The translations under genes and the position numbers were made by a program. From NCBI GenBank assembly GCA_001953115.1, contig LSSL01001094.1:18913-47561 (forward strand): a stretch of 28,649 nucleotides of DNA. The letters run 5' to 3'. The notes beneath the pieces were generated by a model that did no database searches, was not told the DNA's origin, and saw only the letters and a program-made list of their open reading frames with translations. Positions 1 to 10,136 of this stretch are shown piece after piece. This stretch comes from Smittium mucronatum (lineage: Eukaryota; Kickxellomycota; Harpellomycetes; Harpellales; Legeriomycetaceae). The first letter of the stretch is position 1. Each line of letters opens with the position of its first letter.

Positions 1-68
1 TAGCAGCATTTTATATCACCAAAACATTACCTCACATCACCAAAAAAATCAGAAAAAATTTAATTGGA
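1..68 (+). repeat. MULE left terminal inverted repeat
   Basis: Identical over 68 of 68 bases to the reverse complement of 3061-3128. Similarity stops at base 69 on the inner side. The repeat may extend left of the window, since it begins at base 1. Confidence 0.95.
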
Positions 69-85
69 CTCTACTGTTTTGATAT

Positions 86-355
86 ATATGGGAGATTCTC
101 TTTGAGAGCGGACACTTTCCTACTAAATTTTTACTATTTTCCTAATTTGGAAATACAGAGTTAAAAACACTTACAAAACTATTGGTTAAATCAAAATATG
201 AATTTTAGAGGCTGATTTTCTACTGGCAAAGTGCTGTAATTTATTAGAGCCAGCATGTTTTTCTATTTTAATTGGGCTGGTTTATAATAATTATAAATGT
301 AGCCAATAGTTTGCACAGTAAAAAAAAGTCTGGTCTTCGAAAGAATCTCTCATAT
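86..355. mobile_element. MITE-like repeat, copy A
   Basis: A segment of about 270 bp bounded by imperfect inverted ends: TATATGGGAGATTCTCTTT on the left and the reverse complement of AAAGAATCTCTCATATA on the right (about 22 of 29 positions match). It is flanked by alternating TA, consistent with insertion at TA. It has no coding capacity. A related copy in direct orientation lies at 3286-3752. It sits just inside the left MULE terminal repeat, so it probably inserted into that element. Confidence 0.6.
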
Positions 356-649
356 ATATTTCTATTCCCATAAACCATGATTTATTTTTATTGAAGGTAG
401 CAAGATTTAGTACAAACATACTGTATGGGTGCATATTTTTATACATAAAGATAGTAAATATGGTGCTTTAAGTTAGATAAATACAGGCCTAGTTACCACT
501 TTGATAAAGAAGTTTCTATTAAGCCATAATTCCTAAGCTTTTTTTAAAAAATTTTCATCTCTTTCTAAGTCTAAGGCCGCTGATAAAAAATGATAAACTG
601 GAGCATTCTGACTATAAATCCGGGAACCGATCAAGAAATAAACAAAAAA

Positions 650-1063
650 TGGAATATCTCTAGGAAATCAAATCTAGAAATGTATTCCTTTGTTTAATAT
701 TATTCCCATAGCAAAAATACTAATGGCTGTAAAGAAATAGTGAAAGTAGAAAACATCCATAACTCAGATGGATATAGAACTTACTTTGCTTTTGAACATA
801 ATGAAGAATGTTTGGGATTAGAAAAGTCAGAGCCAATTTCTAAAATAATTGGAGGCATATATCATAATATAACAATAAAACCCTTTATTACAAAAAAAGA
901 TGTTAGTTGGTAGAGAGCCAGATGTTAGCCACAAAAGAATATATAACTTCATCCACAAAATAAAGCTCAAAAATAATCAAGTTTCAAATGTAACACTAAG
1001 AAATTACAGGAATTTTGTACAAAAAATTCTAAGAAAAAAATATCGAATAACCATTTATTCTTG
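650..1063 (+). pseudogene. MULE transposase N-terminal remnant
   Basis: Two adjoining reading frames give a plausible N-terminal region. Frame 722-910 encodes HSKNTNGCKE upstream of a stretch ending FEHNEEC, a Cys/His pattern like the zinc-binding N-termini of Mutator-type transposases. An in-frame TAA at about 695-697 separates it from a related upstream fragment from about 650 (W-N-I-S-R-K). After a stop at 911-913 the reading continues in another frame (915-1063) with a basic helical segment (HKRIYNFIHKIKLKNNQ), as seen between the zinc region and the core in these proteins. The assignment rests on position and pattern, so it is weaker than for the core. Confidence 0.55.
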
Positions 1064-1234
1064 AGCTTCATCCTGATCCTAATTCTCTCAAAGTGCTAGT
1101 AACATTAAAAAAAACTTTTACAATACTTTCAAAAGTTTGAAATTTTTATTATTGATATAACATAAAAATTGTTAAATTTAGACTATCCAGATATAGTTAT
1201 TTGAATATCAGATTCCTTAAATCCATTCATTCCA

Positions 1235-1567
1235 TTGGTCTTAGGAATAAAACAAGACGGTAAGAAGTCTACTATCTTGTTTATTTTAAACGCGATAAAA
1301 AGGGAGCTTCATAACCATGGATACCAATTTAACATAAAGAGCTTTATATCTGACTTGGCAAACCAAATCTCATCTGCGTTAGAAAAATATGATGGATCAA
1401 TTTATAGAACAAATTGCTGGACTCACATCAGGAGAAATATTAATAAAGCAATTAAAAACTCTCCGAGATTTATGCGCGACAAGATCAAGGAAGACATATT
1501 ATTCATCCAAAATACATTCAACGAAGGATTTTTCGAGCCCTCATTGTATCTTTTCTTGAGAAAATAG
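1235..1567 (+). pseudogene. MULE transposase core fragment (DDE domain)
   Basis: The translation contains PLVLGIKQDGKKSTILF, then FISDLANQISSAL and later CWTHIRRNINKAI. These match the MULE transposase core, where an Asp in the 'iSD' segment is a catalytic residue and a C-x2-H motif follows. The Asp and the C-W-x-H motif are present here. The segment that should hold the first catalytic Asp (about 1170-1215) is interrupted by a TGA, and the frame stops with TAG at 1565-1567. The reading resumes in the next segment (1583-1807). It is clearly a relic of a transposase and not a short host gene. Confidence 0.75.
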
Positions 1568-1582
1568 AGCGAGTTTCCAGAA

Positions 1583-1807
1583 TTGAGCTCGATAATGGAT
1601 TCTCTAAACAAAAATTATTTTTTGAGTAACAGGAATTGGTATGAGTGGTACAGAGAATTCTCTCCAAGTACTAACAACTGCCTCGAAAGATTCAATTTTT
1701 TCATAAAAAATAGACACATATCCTGGGATAAAAAAAATATAATAGAGCTTCTTGGAACATTTATGGAAATACTCGATAAAACTTCAAAAATTAGTGTCCC
1801 TAATTAA
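1583..1807 (+). pseudogene. MULE transposase fragment with catalytic Glu region
   Basis: The 74-codon frame encodes WYEWYREFSPSTNNCLERFN followed by a FIKNRH segment. The P-S-T-N-N-x-L-E signature is characteristic of MULE transposases, and its Glu is the third catalytic acid. It follows the core fragment after a gap of about 15 bp, in a shifted frame, and ends at a TAA (1805-1807). No separate start codon is credible: the preceding coding sequence belongs to the same broken gene. Confidence 0.75.
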
Positions 1808-1977
1808 CAAAACCCAAATATCCTCGAAATTTTTATTTTGAAGCAAACTAATTCGATATTATTATGCTCTCAAAATCAACTGAATACAGAACTTTTGGGT
1901 TTTGGGACAAGGAGTTTTAGATAGCACCAGGAATGATCTAGAAGCTAAAAAGTTTCGAATTCATAAATTTTGGTGAA

Positions 1978-2211
1978 ATGAAATACATAATGTCCAATGT
2001 TTTATTTTTAGACATGAAGACGCATTTATCATATTATAAAAATATCTTTTGTTTGTGTGTGTTCTTCTCCAAGAACTGGAAATGTAATCACGTATATTCA
2101 TACCTCAAGGATACAGATCAAATCGAAATAGTAGAAACTTATTTGGAGCAGAAAAAGAAAAGAGTAAGGCCAAGGAAAATAAGAAAAAACACCAGCCTAA
2201 TATTTGAATAA
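1978..2211 (+). pseudogene. MULE transposase C-terminal SWIM zinc-finger fragment
   Basis: The frame encodes CLCVFFSKNWKCNH, which fits the SWIM zinc-finger pattern C-x-C-x(n)-C-x-H found near the C-terminus of many MULE transposases. It is followed by a basic tail (KKKRVRPRKIRK) of the kind that ends these proteins. The stop at 2209-2211 may be the original one. Together with the two preceding fragments this fixes the family and the plus-strand orientation. The sequence between 1808 and 1977 is out of frame or too decayed to place. Confidence 0.7.
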
Positions 2212-3060
2212 TATTAAATCGTTGTATTATCTACTGAAATTTGCAACTATGAAATAATAATGAATCTATTCTATGTACTGAGATTTCCTATAAAATTTAC
2301 CTAAAAAACACAATAGATTATTTTTATCTCTTTCTTTAAAAATTAAAAGGTAATATTTTGGGATGAAAAGGCTTACTTGATACATAAGTTGTACATGAAA
2401 TATTTAATCCATCCCGCATCTTTTAAAATGTTATCTCCACGTAACCGAATGGGAATTTATAATTATATCAAGTGTGTTAAATCCAAATGCTGTTTAATAT
2501 TTTTATTTATAAAATATCTTACATCTATTTGATAATTACACGATGTTTATTTCTGCTTATTGCAAGGGTTCTCGATAAAAGTCTATAACCTAATAAAATT
2601 ATGAAAAAAAAATATTTGTTAGGAAATACAAATGATATAAATGGAATAAGGGTTTAAGTACTCTCCAGTCAATAATATTATATACTAATGACATAATATT
2701 AGAAATATATTGGGTTCCACAGTTTTTTATGAAGAATTTATCCCTTTTGTGAGTTAACACGTTATTTACCCGCAAAAATAATAATATATCGGGTAATCTT
2801 GGAGGAAATGCGGAAGAACAGTCTTAAATTTTATAATGATTAGTATATGTTTGTTATTAAATAAATACCTGTTTAAATCTCATGCATACGAGGCTGTCTC
2901 TTCTCAAGAAGAAATTATTTAATGATTTTTAAGAAGATACTTAGATGAAAGAGATATCAATTTAATATTATAAAGAGCTAAAATAAAAATTGTACCTTCG
3001 ATTATTTTCAAATGCATGGATGAAAGGAAAATTTTCCTGAATTTTTTTTCATGTAATATA

Positions 3061-3128
3061 TCCAATTAAATTTTTTCTGATTTTTTTGGTGATGTGAGGT
3101 AATGTTTTGGTGATATAAAATGCTGCTA
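3061..3128 (-). repeat. MULE right terminal inverted repeat
   Basis: Exact reverse complement of bases 1-68. The DNA just outside (3129-3240) contains related GAAATTTTGG-type motifs and is probably the outer part of a longer terminal repeat. Confidence 0.95.
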
Positions 3129-3285
3129 AAAGGAAATTTTGGTGATGAGAAAGAAATTTTGGGTGGTAAAAGCGAGATTTCGGACTGATTGGATGAGATT
3201 TTGGTAATGATAAAGGTCTAACCAAATGATTTTTGTTTTTCACTCAATATATCATTAATTTAATAAAATTAGCATATTATTAGAT

Positions 3286-3752
3286 AAATGGGAGTTTCTC
3301 TTTCAAGAGAATACTTCCCTATTAAATTCTTACTACTTTCCTGATTTAGAAATATTGCTCAAGGCACTGTATAAAGTTATTGGGAGATAAGAATTTTAAT
3401 ATTAGACCTTTAAAATGCAGTGGCACAAAAACTCGCTTCCAATATTCGTTCAATTTTACCATTAACTTAATAATATTGATCGATCATAATTTATACTAAT
3501 CATAATTGTATATAATCAAATAGTAATTGTTGAAAATTTAGTTTTTGATAGGGTTAATAGTAATACTATTTTATTATCATGGAATTTTATTGGCAGATTT
3601 CAACAGAAGGATGATTTTCTATTGGGAAAATGTAAAATAATTATTAGAGCTAGTGAGATTTTCTATTTTTATTAATTTTGTGGAGATTAGCTTTTATTTT
3701 AGTAAATTTTTTACATAGAAAAAAAAAGTCCTGTCATAAAAAAAATCCCCCC
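3286..3752. mobile_element. MITE-like repeat, copy B (longer, diverged)
   Basis: It aligns in direct orientation with 86-355. Shared blocks include ATGGGAGTTTCTCTTT near 3288, CTACTTTCCTGATTTAGAAAT near 3340, GATGATTTTCTATTGGGAAAA near 3612 and AAAAAAAGTCCTGTC near 3721. It carries roughly 200 bp (about 3400-3600) that copy A lacks, so it is either fuller-length or holds an insertion. It lies just outside the right MULE terminal repeat. Confidence 0.55.
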
Positions 3753-3756
3753 AAAC

Positions 3757-3982
3757 TAAGAAATTCGTATTGATGATGTTCGAAAATATGAATGTCGCAA
3801 AATTTCGTTTCTGATTTCATTTAATGGCCAATTTTCTGATTTTATATCCAACCAATTCTTTTATTTGTATTTAGTTGTTTCTATTGAGTTAAATAAAAAG
3901 ACGTTTCCATTTTCTTAAAGCCCCAATTAGGAGTTGGAATGGTGTTTAGTAGAACATTTTTTTAATAATAAATTTATAATGT
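3757..3982. other. AT-rich spacer, no gene
   Basis: No coding frame, RNA motif or clear repeat was recognised between MITE copy B and the piggyBac-type MITE. Confidence 0.5.
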
Positions 3983-4152
3983 TTAACCCTTTCTGGGCCC
4001 GAAATTTTACCACTTTCCCATTTGTGTATATTAACTATTTACATTGGTCTAAATTTTTAAATGGTCCAATATTATGTTAATAATACTAAATTAAATAGCA
4101 TTAAACGAAAATTGGACCGCATTTTTTGTAACATCGGCTTTGAAAGGGTTAA
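3983..4152. mobile_element. piggyBac-type MITE (TTAA ends)
   Basis: This 170-bp segment begins TTAACCCTTTCTGGGCC and ends GGCTTTGAAAGGGTTAA. TTAA duplications plus CCCTTTC inverted termini are the hallmark of piggyBac elements. The interior is non-coding, with internal ATGGTCCAAT and ATTGGACC arms facing each other. A second 154-bp element of the same type occurs at 26260-26413. Confidence 0.7.
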
Positions 4153-4183
4153 ATAAAATCAAAGATATAGTAAAAGGGATTAA

Positions 4184-5995
4184 TAGGCTATCAGTGTAAT
4201 AAGTGGGTTTATTTCAATAATATGAATTTTTGTAAAATGAAAATAATTTTCTTGAAAAGAATTCTCCAATACTAATTAATGAAAATATTTTATTTTTCAT
4301 TAGATAAAAAAATATAGATTAAAAAAAGGAGATGATTCGACATACACTGAAATAATGTCGTTGATTCAGTAAATATTTATTTGTATCAATAAAATGATTT
4401 AATTGAAATAACATGTTTATCAAAATAACATGATTTGTTCAATAAAAGAAAATTATCTATGTTAAACCCTGATTAGTTAATAATTTCGCGTTTATTTCAA
4501 ATGAGTTAATTTCATTGAATAAAATAAAACTTATCAAAATAAGTCGATTTTCTTAAAATAAATTCATAATGGTTTGAAATGAAATCAGGATGAAGTGACT
4601 GGTGGCCTATTTCCAATTTATCTCCAAGACATTTTGCCTACTTTTTGACCACTAAAATTTTTCGATTAGCTGCTTTTAGAAAAATTGCATATTAAAATGG
4701 AGATCTTTATTCTTACTGGCCTTTTTTTTTAATCTTGGCTTTTAATAGGTTGTATCAGTAGGCGAAATTTCCTGGAGGACTTCAGTACTGACACCGAAAT
4801 CAGTGGTATTTCCCATACTTCAAAAACAAAATTCTCTTAACTTATATTTAAATTTTTTTTATTAGTCTTTAAACTTAATATTTAAGTTCATTTATTTTCT
4901 TCTTTAAATGCTTCTAGACTAACCAAAATATATTTCAACTATTGCAAAAAATATAAATTTTAATCAAAACGGTATTTTTGGAGTCAGTATATCAAAAAAT
5001 GGTCTCATAACTTTGTTAATGTTATCAAAAAATTAATCATATTGCATAATGACGGAATAAGTAATAATTTATATTAATTAGAATCGTTATTACATAAAAG
5101 TATAGACGTCTCGGAGTTTTTTTCGGAAAGTTTTAAACAGCTAAAATCTTAAATAACACACGAGTTTTTTATAATTGGCGTATAAATTCATTTTGATAAT
5201 TTTTATCTATTTTCGGTTAAAAAAATAGTTTTTCAAATAAACGCGAAATTATTAACCAAATAGATTTTAAAATATATTGTGATATGTTTGAATTAAAAAC
5301 AATTTATAAAAATATTAATTAATACTTAAATATAAACATAATGCTGCCAAGAAAAATAAGCTGGGTGTAAACATATTTCATTACTTCGAAAACTAGGCAT
5401 TAAATAAAAATTAAAAATTTCAGTTCATTTAGATAAATTGAAATGTTGATACATTTTATAAAGATTAAAATTCATTTATAATAAAGAAAAACCACTCGGA
5501 ATTCAAGAATTCACCACAAGATACGCTTAAATAGCTCAGAATTCATAAGCCAGAATATTATAAAAATATTAAACATTTTCAATATCATTTATAGGTAAGA
5601 TATATTTACAATACTTTTATTTAGCTTATTTTACTTTTTCTAAACTAATAAATTCTTATATTTAAAAAATATTATTAGATATCTTCACCGTCTTATAAAA
5701 TTCTTAACTTATTCTTGATAAAAATTTTCCATATTTAGGAAAAAATAATTTTATTTTGGCAAACGTGAATTTATTTCATTTAAATAAATTTACTGACGCA
5801 AAAAAATATTTACTGATATAACTTCATTATTTCAGTATATTTCAAACCATATCCTTTTTTGTTTTATACCATTATATCCAATATAAATTAAATTTCTTTC
5901 ATTAATTAACATTACCAAGTTATTTTAAATGAATTATTTTTATTTTTCAAAAATTCATATTTTGAAATAAACCCCCTTATTTCAATGTTAGCCTA
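4184..5995. mobile_element. Long-inverted-repeat (foldback/TIR) element, about 1.8 kb
   Basis: The two ends are long imperfect inverted repeats. Left TA-GGCTATCAGTGTAATAAG and right (reverse complement) TA-GGCTAACATTGAAATAAG both continue into GGGTTTATTTCAA and ATATGAATTTTTG. Similarity carries on for about 220 bp per arm, with ACTGAAATAATG and CAGTAAATATTT shared near 4350 and 5815. A nearly exact inverted block, GTTAATAATTTCGCGTTTAT, lies further in at about 4477 and 5254. The right arm holds about 450 bp extra between these blocks. TA on both outer ends suggests TA-targeting. No transposase frame survives inside. Confidence 0.6.
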
Positions 5996-5996
5996 A

Positions 5997-8900
5997 CGTT
6001 TCTTATTAAATCTAAAGAGTGTATTAATTATTCAAAGTTTCCAAAAATATTAATTTAGACCTACTATATTTAAATTTCCTAGGATTCAGGTAAATTTAAA
6101 CCCGCAGTCTAGTAATACGAACATTAAAATTTTTTTTGGCGTTTAAGGTGCAAATTGAAATAGCTTTAAAGAAATACATCAAATGCCACAAAATTAGAAA
6201 TATTAAAATCTTATTAGGTTATGTTTATATGTAGATAAACTAACGTAAAAGCTAAAATTAACATATTAAAGAATGATATTTTTTAAAAAAAATTAAAAGT
6301 GTGAAGTTTAAAAAAATATATTATGAATCAAATATTCTAAGGTGAAAATAAGCCTATACATATTAACAGACAATAAAATATCGAAGAATTCAAATAAAAA
6401 TCTAGATAATTATAAAAAATCCTGGAAATATTTATAAATTAATTTATCGATAAAACTTATGGGTAAAAAATCCATATTAATTATAAGTTTAAACGTTATT
6501 TTTCCAAAAAACTGTAGAATTCCGTGAATACAGTGAAATAAGCACAGAATACATTTTTTATAAAAAAATTTGTCCACGGATTTCGGGAAATTTTTAATCA
6601 AAAAAATACACATACGCTTTATTGAACTGTTTTCTTATTTATATCATTCATTCATTTGTGTTACAAAAAGTGAATTTATATTTCTTATTATATCTCTAGG
6701 CATATGAATATTATTGAGCCTTTTTTTTTAGTTATCATTTTCTATTTGACAGCTAACTAGGATTATCCGATTATTAGCTATTATAGCAAGTCGGAATTTC
6801 GATTATATAATAGTGATAACTATAATTCAATTACATGCCCTGAAATGATCAAATATATTAATATGTATATATATATATATATATTCGATAAAACCTTTGT
6901 GATTCTGCAAAAAAATTATCTGTTACAGATTAAGTTAGTTTTTTATCTAAAGGAAAAAATTCATAACTTATACAAAATTTTCGGAAAAAATGACTGGTAG
7001 AAAATTGATTATGTAAATATTTTACAAAATTTTCCCCACCTACTAATGATTAACAGAATTTTAAATATAATTTTATATATAAATGATGATATTTTCAATA
7101 ATTTAAATTTTTAGTATAACCAAACGGATCAGATAACTCATGGGCATTTTGTTAACATAAACGAATTTAATACCAAAATCGAGGCGATTTTACATTAAAA
7201 TATCTTATTCTAATATAATTAATGAATAATATACCCAATTTTTATTTTGAAAGTACTTAAATGATTTTTAATCCGCTTATATCTTTGAATATTGGAATTT
7301 AGTGGTTTATGCCACATAATTAAACATTATTTAGAGCTAATAATGGTATAATTTAGATATAATATTCCATTTCTAAAATCTTTATCAGCCAATTTTTTAA
7401 AATATTTTGACCCTCAGCCGCTGAAAAAAAAAGTTCTATAGGGAAGGCCAAAAAAATATACATTATATTTATTTAAAAAACTTCTTAAGTGTATCAATCA
7501 AAAATTATTTTTATCGAGGAATCAAAATATATAATACGGTTAAACTATTATTTATTTAGCATTAAATACTATTCTTTTTATTCCGTAAGAGTATTCTTAA
7601 CTAAAATAAAAATTACAAATATATATATTATGGTTGAAATCTCAAAAATAAACTCTGTTTATTCGATTCACTATGAAAATATACAGAAATTACTTCTGGG
7701 ATACATTATTTAATTTTTATTTTTTAAAAAAACACCGGATAATTTCCCCAATAGGGGTTTTGTTGCATATTAATGTTTCTCACCATTCTAAAAATAGACT
7801 CCCAAATCACAAAAATGGGTATTATAATTATGAAATGGTAGATCGAGATATTCCGAAAACTTTTATATTTTTAAAAAATAATTAACAGTCAATGTATCAC
7901 ATTCAGCTTTACACGAGATTATTTTCCAAAAAAAATTTTCATACTATTGTCCTGTATATAACCATTTTTTACATGAAAAATCACTATTTTTATATTTACT
8001 TCCTATTTATTAATCATTGGTTTATTATATTAGGTCCCCAAAGATTTTAGTTTTATTTCTTTAATGCAATAAATTAGCACGTAGAGTTTTATAAATAGAT
8101 CAAAAAACAGTGATTAGTCGAAATTAGTGTACGCTATCAATATATATATTCCTGATATTCTTCTTTTGAAATTATTCTGCGTCGAAATATCTAAAAAAAT
8201 AATATATGAATATGTTTTTTCTATCTTGAGCTTTATCACAAAAACCTTGCAAAAGCGGATATTATGGGCGATTTACCGAATTTTTTTCAGTGCTATTGTG
8301 AAAAAAGTACTTAATAAAAGCTTAAATTCCCAATTTAATCTCAAAAGCTGAAATGTATTACTCTTTTTTGGGTTGGATATTTTATTTTATTCCAAAAAAA
8401 AATTTCTCGACACATAAATCCATTCATATCGATATATGTTATCGGAAGCTAAATTTTAGCAGAGCTAATAAAAAATATACAAGAAAAAGAAGATTTGATA
8501 TCGCTATATTATACTGTATAAATAACTACTGATTTTTTTAAAAAAATTATAGAACGTCGAAATCCCCCACCCCTCTTCAAAATTATCTATATTGAATTAT
8601 ATTTTTATTGATTTTTTATAAGATTATGAAGACTCATAATTACAAATTAATGCCCCAGGAATGTGATTAAATAAGTCTTGGTTAATTATGCATCATTCGA
8701 ATTTTTTTTGATTTTTTTACAAGAATTGAAAAAATTAGAGTATTATTTCATCCATAAATATTAAGCCTAAAAAAAGATTATTTTAACGATGTCTAAAGTA
8801 AAATGAAAACTTCACTTTAAAATTTTCAATTCATTTGATTATACTTAATAAACTGATGGCTTCAAAGCATATTTAAACCATTTAGGTAAATTATCCTTTT

Positions 8901-9180
8901 TTATATTATTACATTTTCGTGAGTTTCTATTTTTTTTCTAATAAATTTTTAATTGATATTATAACTTTTATTCGAAAATTTTGATAGTTTATGTGAATTT
9001 AAATTTAACTATATATCTTTGTACCTGATATTATGTGTTTTTTTATTTTTAACAATATAATTTTTATAAAAAATGACCAGCTTTTTCAGAACTAATCCGA
9101 ATTCACATTATTAAATACCTTAAAAAACTAAAGTAAAAATAAAATATAAGAAAAAAATAACCAATATTCATTCCACTCCC
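5997..9180. other. AT-rich intergenic DNA, no supported gene
   Basis: Only short, low-complexity frames rich in Ile, Lys, Phe and Tyr occur here, as expected by chance at this composition. A (TA)n run lies at 6866-6884. No RNA gene, transposon terminus or conserved protein motif was recognised. Confidence 0.6.
6866..6884. repeat. (TA)n microsatellite
   Basis: About nine uninterrupted TA units, within DNA that is itself AT-rich. Confidence 0.9.
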
Positions 9181-9241
9181 ATCTGTCGCTCTAACGGCTC
9201 CGTACCCAATGGGAATTGATTCTACTGAACACCTATAAATA

Positions 9242-9296
9242 AAACATATGCGAGGTTCGAACTCGCAACTGTCTTAGATTCAAGGTTCTCGGTGCT
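9242..9296 (-). pseudogene. tRNA-Gln(UUG)-like relic, 3' part
   Basis: On the minus strand a perfect 5-bp T-stem with canonical loop (GCGAG-TTCGAAC-CTCGC, 9265-9249) is preceded by an anticodon-loop-like CCTTGAA. Read as positions 32-38 this gives anticodon TTG (9282-9280), glutamine, but with C in place of the invariant U33. A GCAC D-stem end lies at 9294-9291. The 5' half (acceptor strand, A box) is not recognisable upstream, the anticodon stem pairs badly, and the acceptor strand ATATGTT (9248-9242) has no partner. It therefore looks like a decayed or truncated tRNA gene. Isotype is tentative. Confidence 0.5.
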
Positions 9297-9302
9297 CGAA
9301 AT

Positions 9303-10066
9303 ACAGGTGGTGGGGTAAAATGAAAAGTTTTTTGTACCCGCCCCAAAGTGACAAATTGATAATGCTTTGCGGCTCATGTTAATGTGGATGTAAAAATAGA
9401 AAGATTAGTGTACTTAATTTATTGACCTTAAGTAAAATAACAGCAGTTTTGGGGCGAAAAGTGTGAGAGAGAATCCCCCATTTTTGGGGATTCATTTGGC
9501 TATACTTATGTTGGATTCACTTTTATTTTCATTTAAGAATTTCATTTTGAAACTCATATCCAATGAGATTCCACGAGTTCTCCAATGGGATCAATTGATT
9601 TCCTTAATCCTCAGGATTAAACCAAATCCAAATAATCACCAATTAAATGTAAATAAAAAGTCAACCTAGTCAGGGTCAAACCGGGGTTGAAATATTGAAA
9701 GCTGTAGTATGTACGGGGGTCTCCGTGCCCGCCATAATTATGTAGAGGCGGGGTGCTAGAGTTGTTAGGACTAACCCACTGTGTTTAAAGGCGTATAATT
9801 AATACATAATAGTGATGGGTTTGAAGAAGGTTGAAGTACTTACTTTATTGGGTATATAGTAAGAAAAAAAGGGTTGTAAGAGAGAGTGGGTTCCGTTATT
9901 TTGGTGGATTAGAATCTGATTTAACTAAGTTGGTTTTCATGTTTATTTCTTTCGCGGACTTTATCTGGATACAAATCCTTCCAATGGGACTCATATACTC
10001 ATCCAATGAAACCATAGATGTATATTTAATCACTGAGGTTAAATATTTACCTATTGTTTGAATTAA
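9303..10066. other. GC-richer non-coding island with hairpins
   Basis: This stretch has noticeably more G and C than its surroundings and several short perfect palindromes: GAATCCCC/GGGGATTC (9471-9493), TTAATCCT/AGGATTAA (9604-9620) and CCCGCC/GGCGGG (9728-9752). The open frames at 9463-9669 and 9831-10061 show no recognisable domain. It may be a decayed transposon or tRNA-derived repeat. Confidence 0.4.
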
Positions 10067-10071
10067 GAATC

Positions 10072-10079
10072 AAAAAAAA
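10072..10079 (-). terminator. Pol III-type T8 terminator
   Basis: Eight consecutive T on the minus strand, just 3' of the tRNA-like T-arm and acceptor strand. Such T runs end Pol III transcripts. Chance is possible in this AT-rich DNA. Confidence 0.45.
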
Positions 10080-10082
10080 CTT

Positions 10083-10136
10083 TAATAGGCTCGGGATTCG
10101 AACCAAAGACCTCTCAATCAATTATATAATCCTGGT
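10083..10136 (-). pseudogene. tRNA-like gene, 3' half (B box and Pol III terminator)
   Basis: The minus strand reads GGTTCGAATCCCGAGCC (10104-10088), an exact match to the Pol III B box (GGTTCGANNCC) within a T-arm. It is followed 8 nt later by a run of eight T (10079-10072), a standard Pol III terminator. The 5' half lies on the far side of the retrotransposon at 15722-15750, with TGGT duplicated at the junctions. One T-stem position is mismatched (T-C) and the acceptor strand GCCTATT does not pair with the 5' half, so the isotype cannot be read and the gene was perhaps already a relic. Confidence 0.55.

Larger units (their letters stand above)
1..3128 (+). mobile_element. Mutator-like DNA transposon (MULE), truncated by window edge
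   Basis: The element is bounded by a perfect 68-bp inverted repeat (1-68 and 3061-3128). Between the arms lie fragments of a MULE-family transposase read on the plus strand, in order: an N-terminal zinc-binding-like region, the DDE-type core and a C-terminal SWIM zinc finger. The coding fragments carry stops and frameshifts, so the copy cannot make its own transposase. The right arm probably continues to about 3240, because the flanking DNA repeats motifs like GAAATTTTGGTGATGA; the matching left part would lie outside the window. Hence the target-site duplication (usually 8-11 bp in MULEs) cannot be checked. A MITE-like repeat lies inside the left end at 86-355. From 2212 to 3060 I see only AT-rich non-coding sequence. 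Confidence 0.8.

Noticed and set aside
3540..3570. GGGTTAA near 3551 as the end of another piggyBac-type element within MITE copy B
   Set aside because: No matching TTAACCC end was found at a sensible distance upstream, so the extra 200 bp in copy B remains unexplained.
7489..8351. Short plus-strand frames (74, 70 and 74 codons)
   Set aside because: Composition of Ile, Lys, Tyr and Phe only, as expected by chance in AT-rich DNA; no motif.
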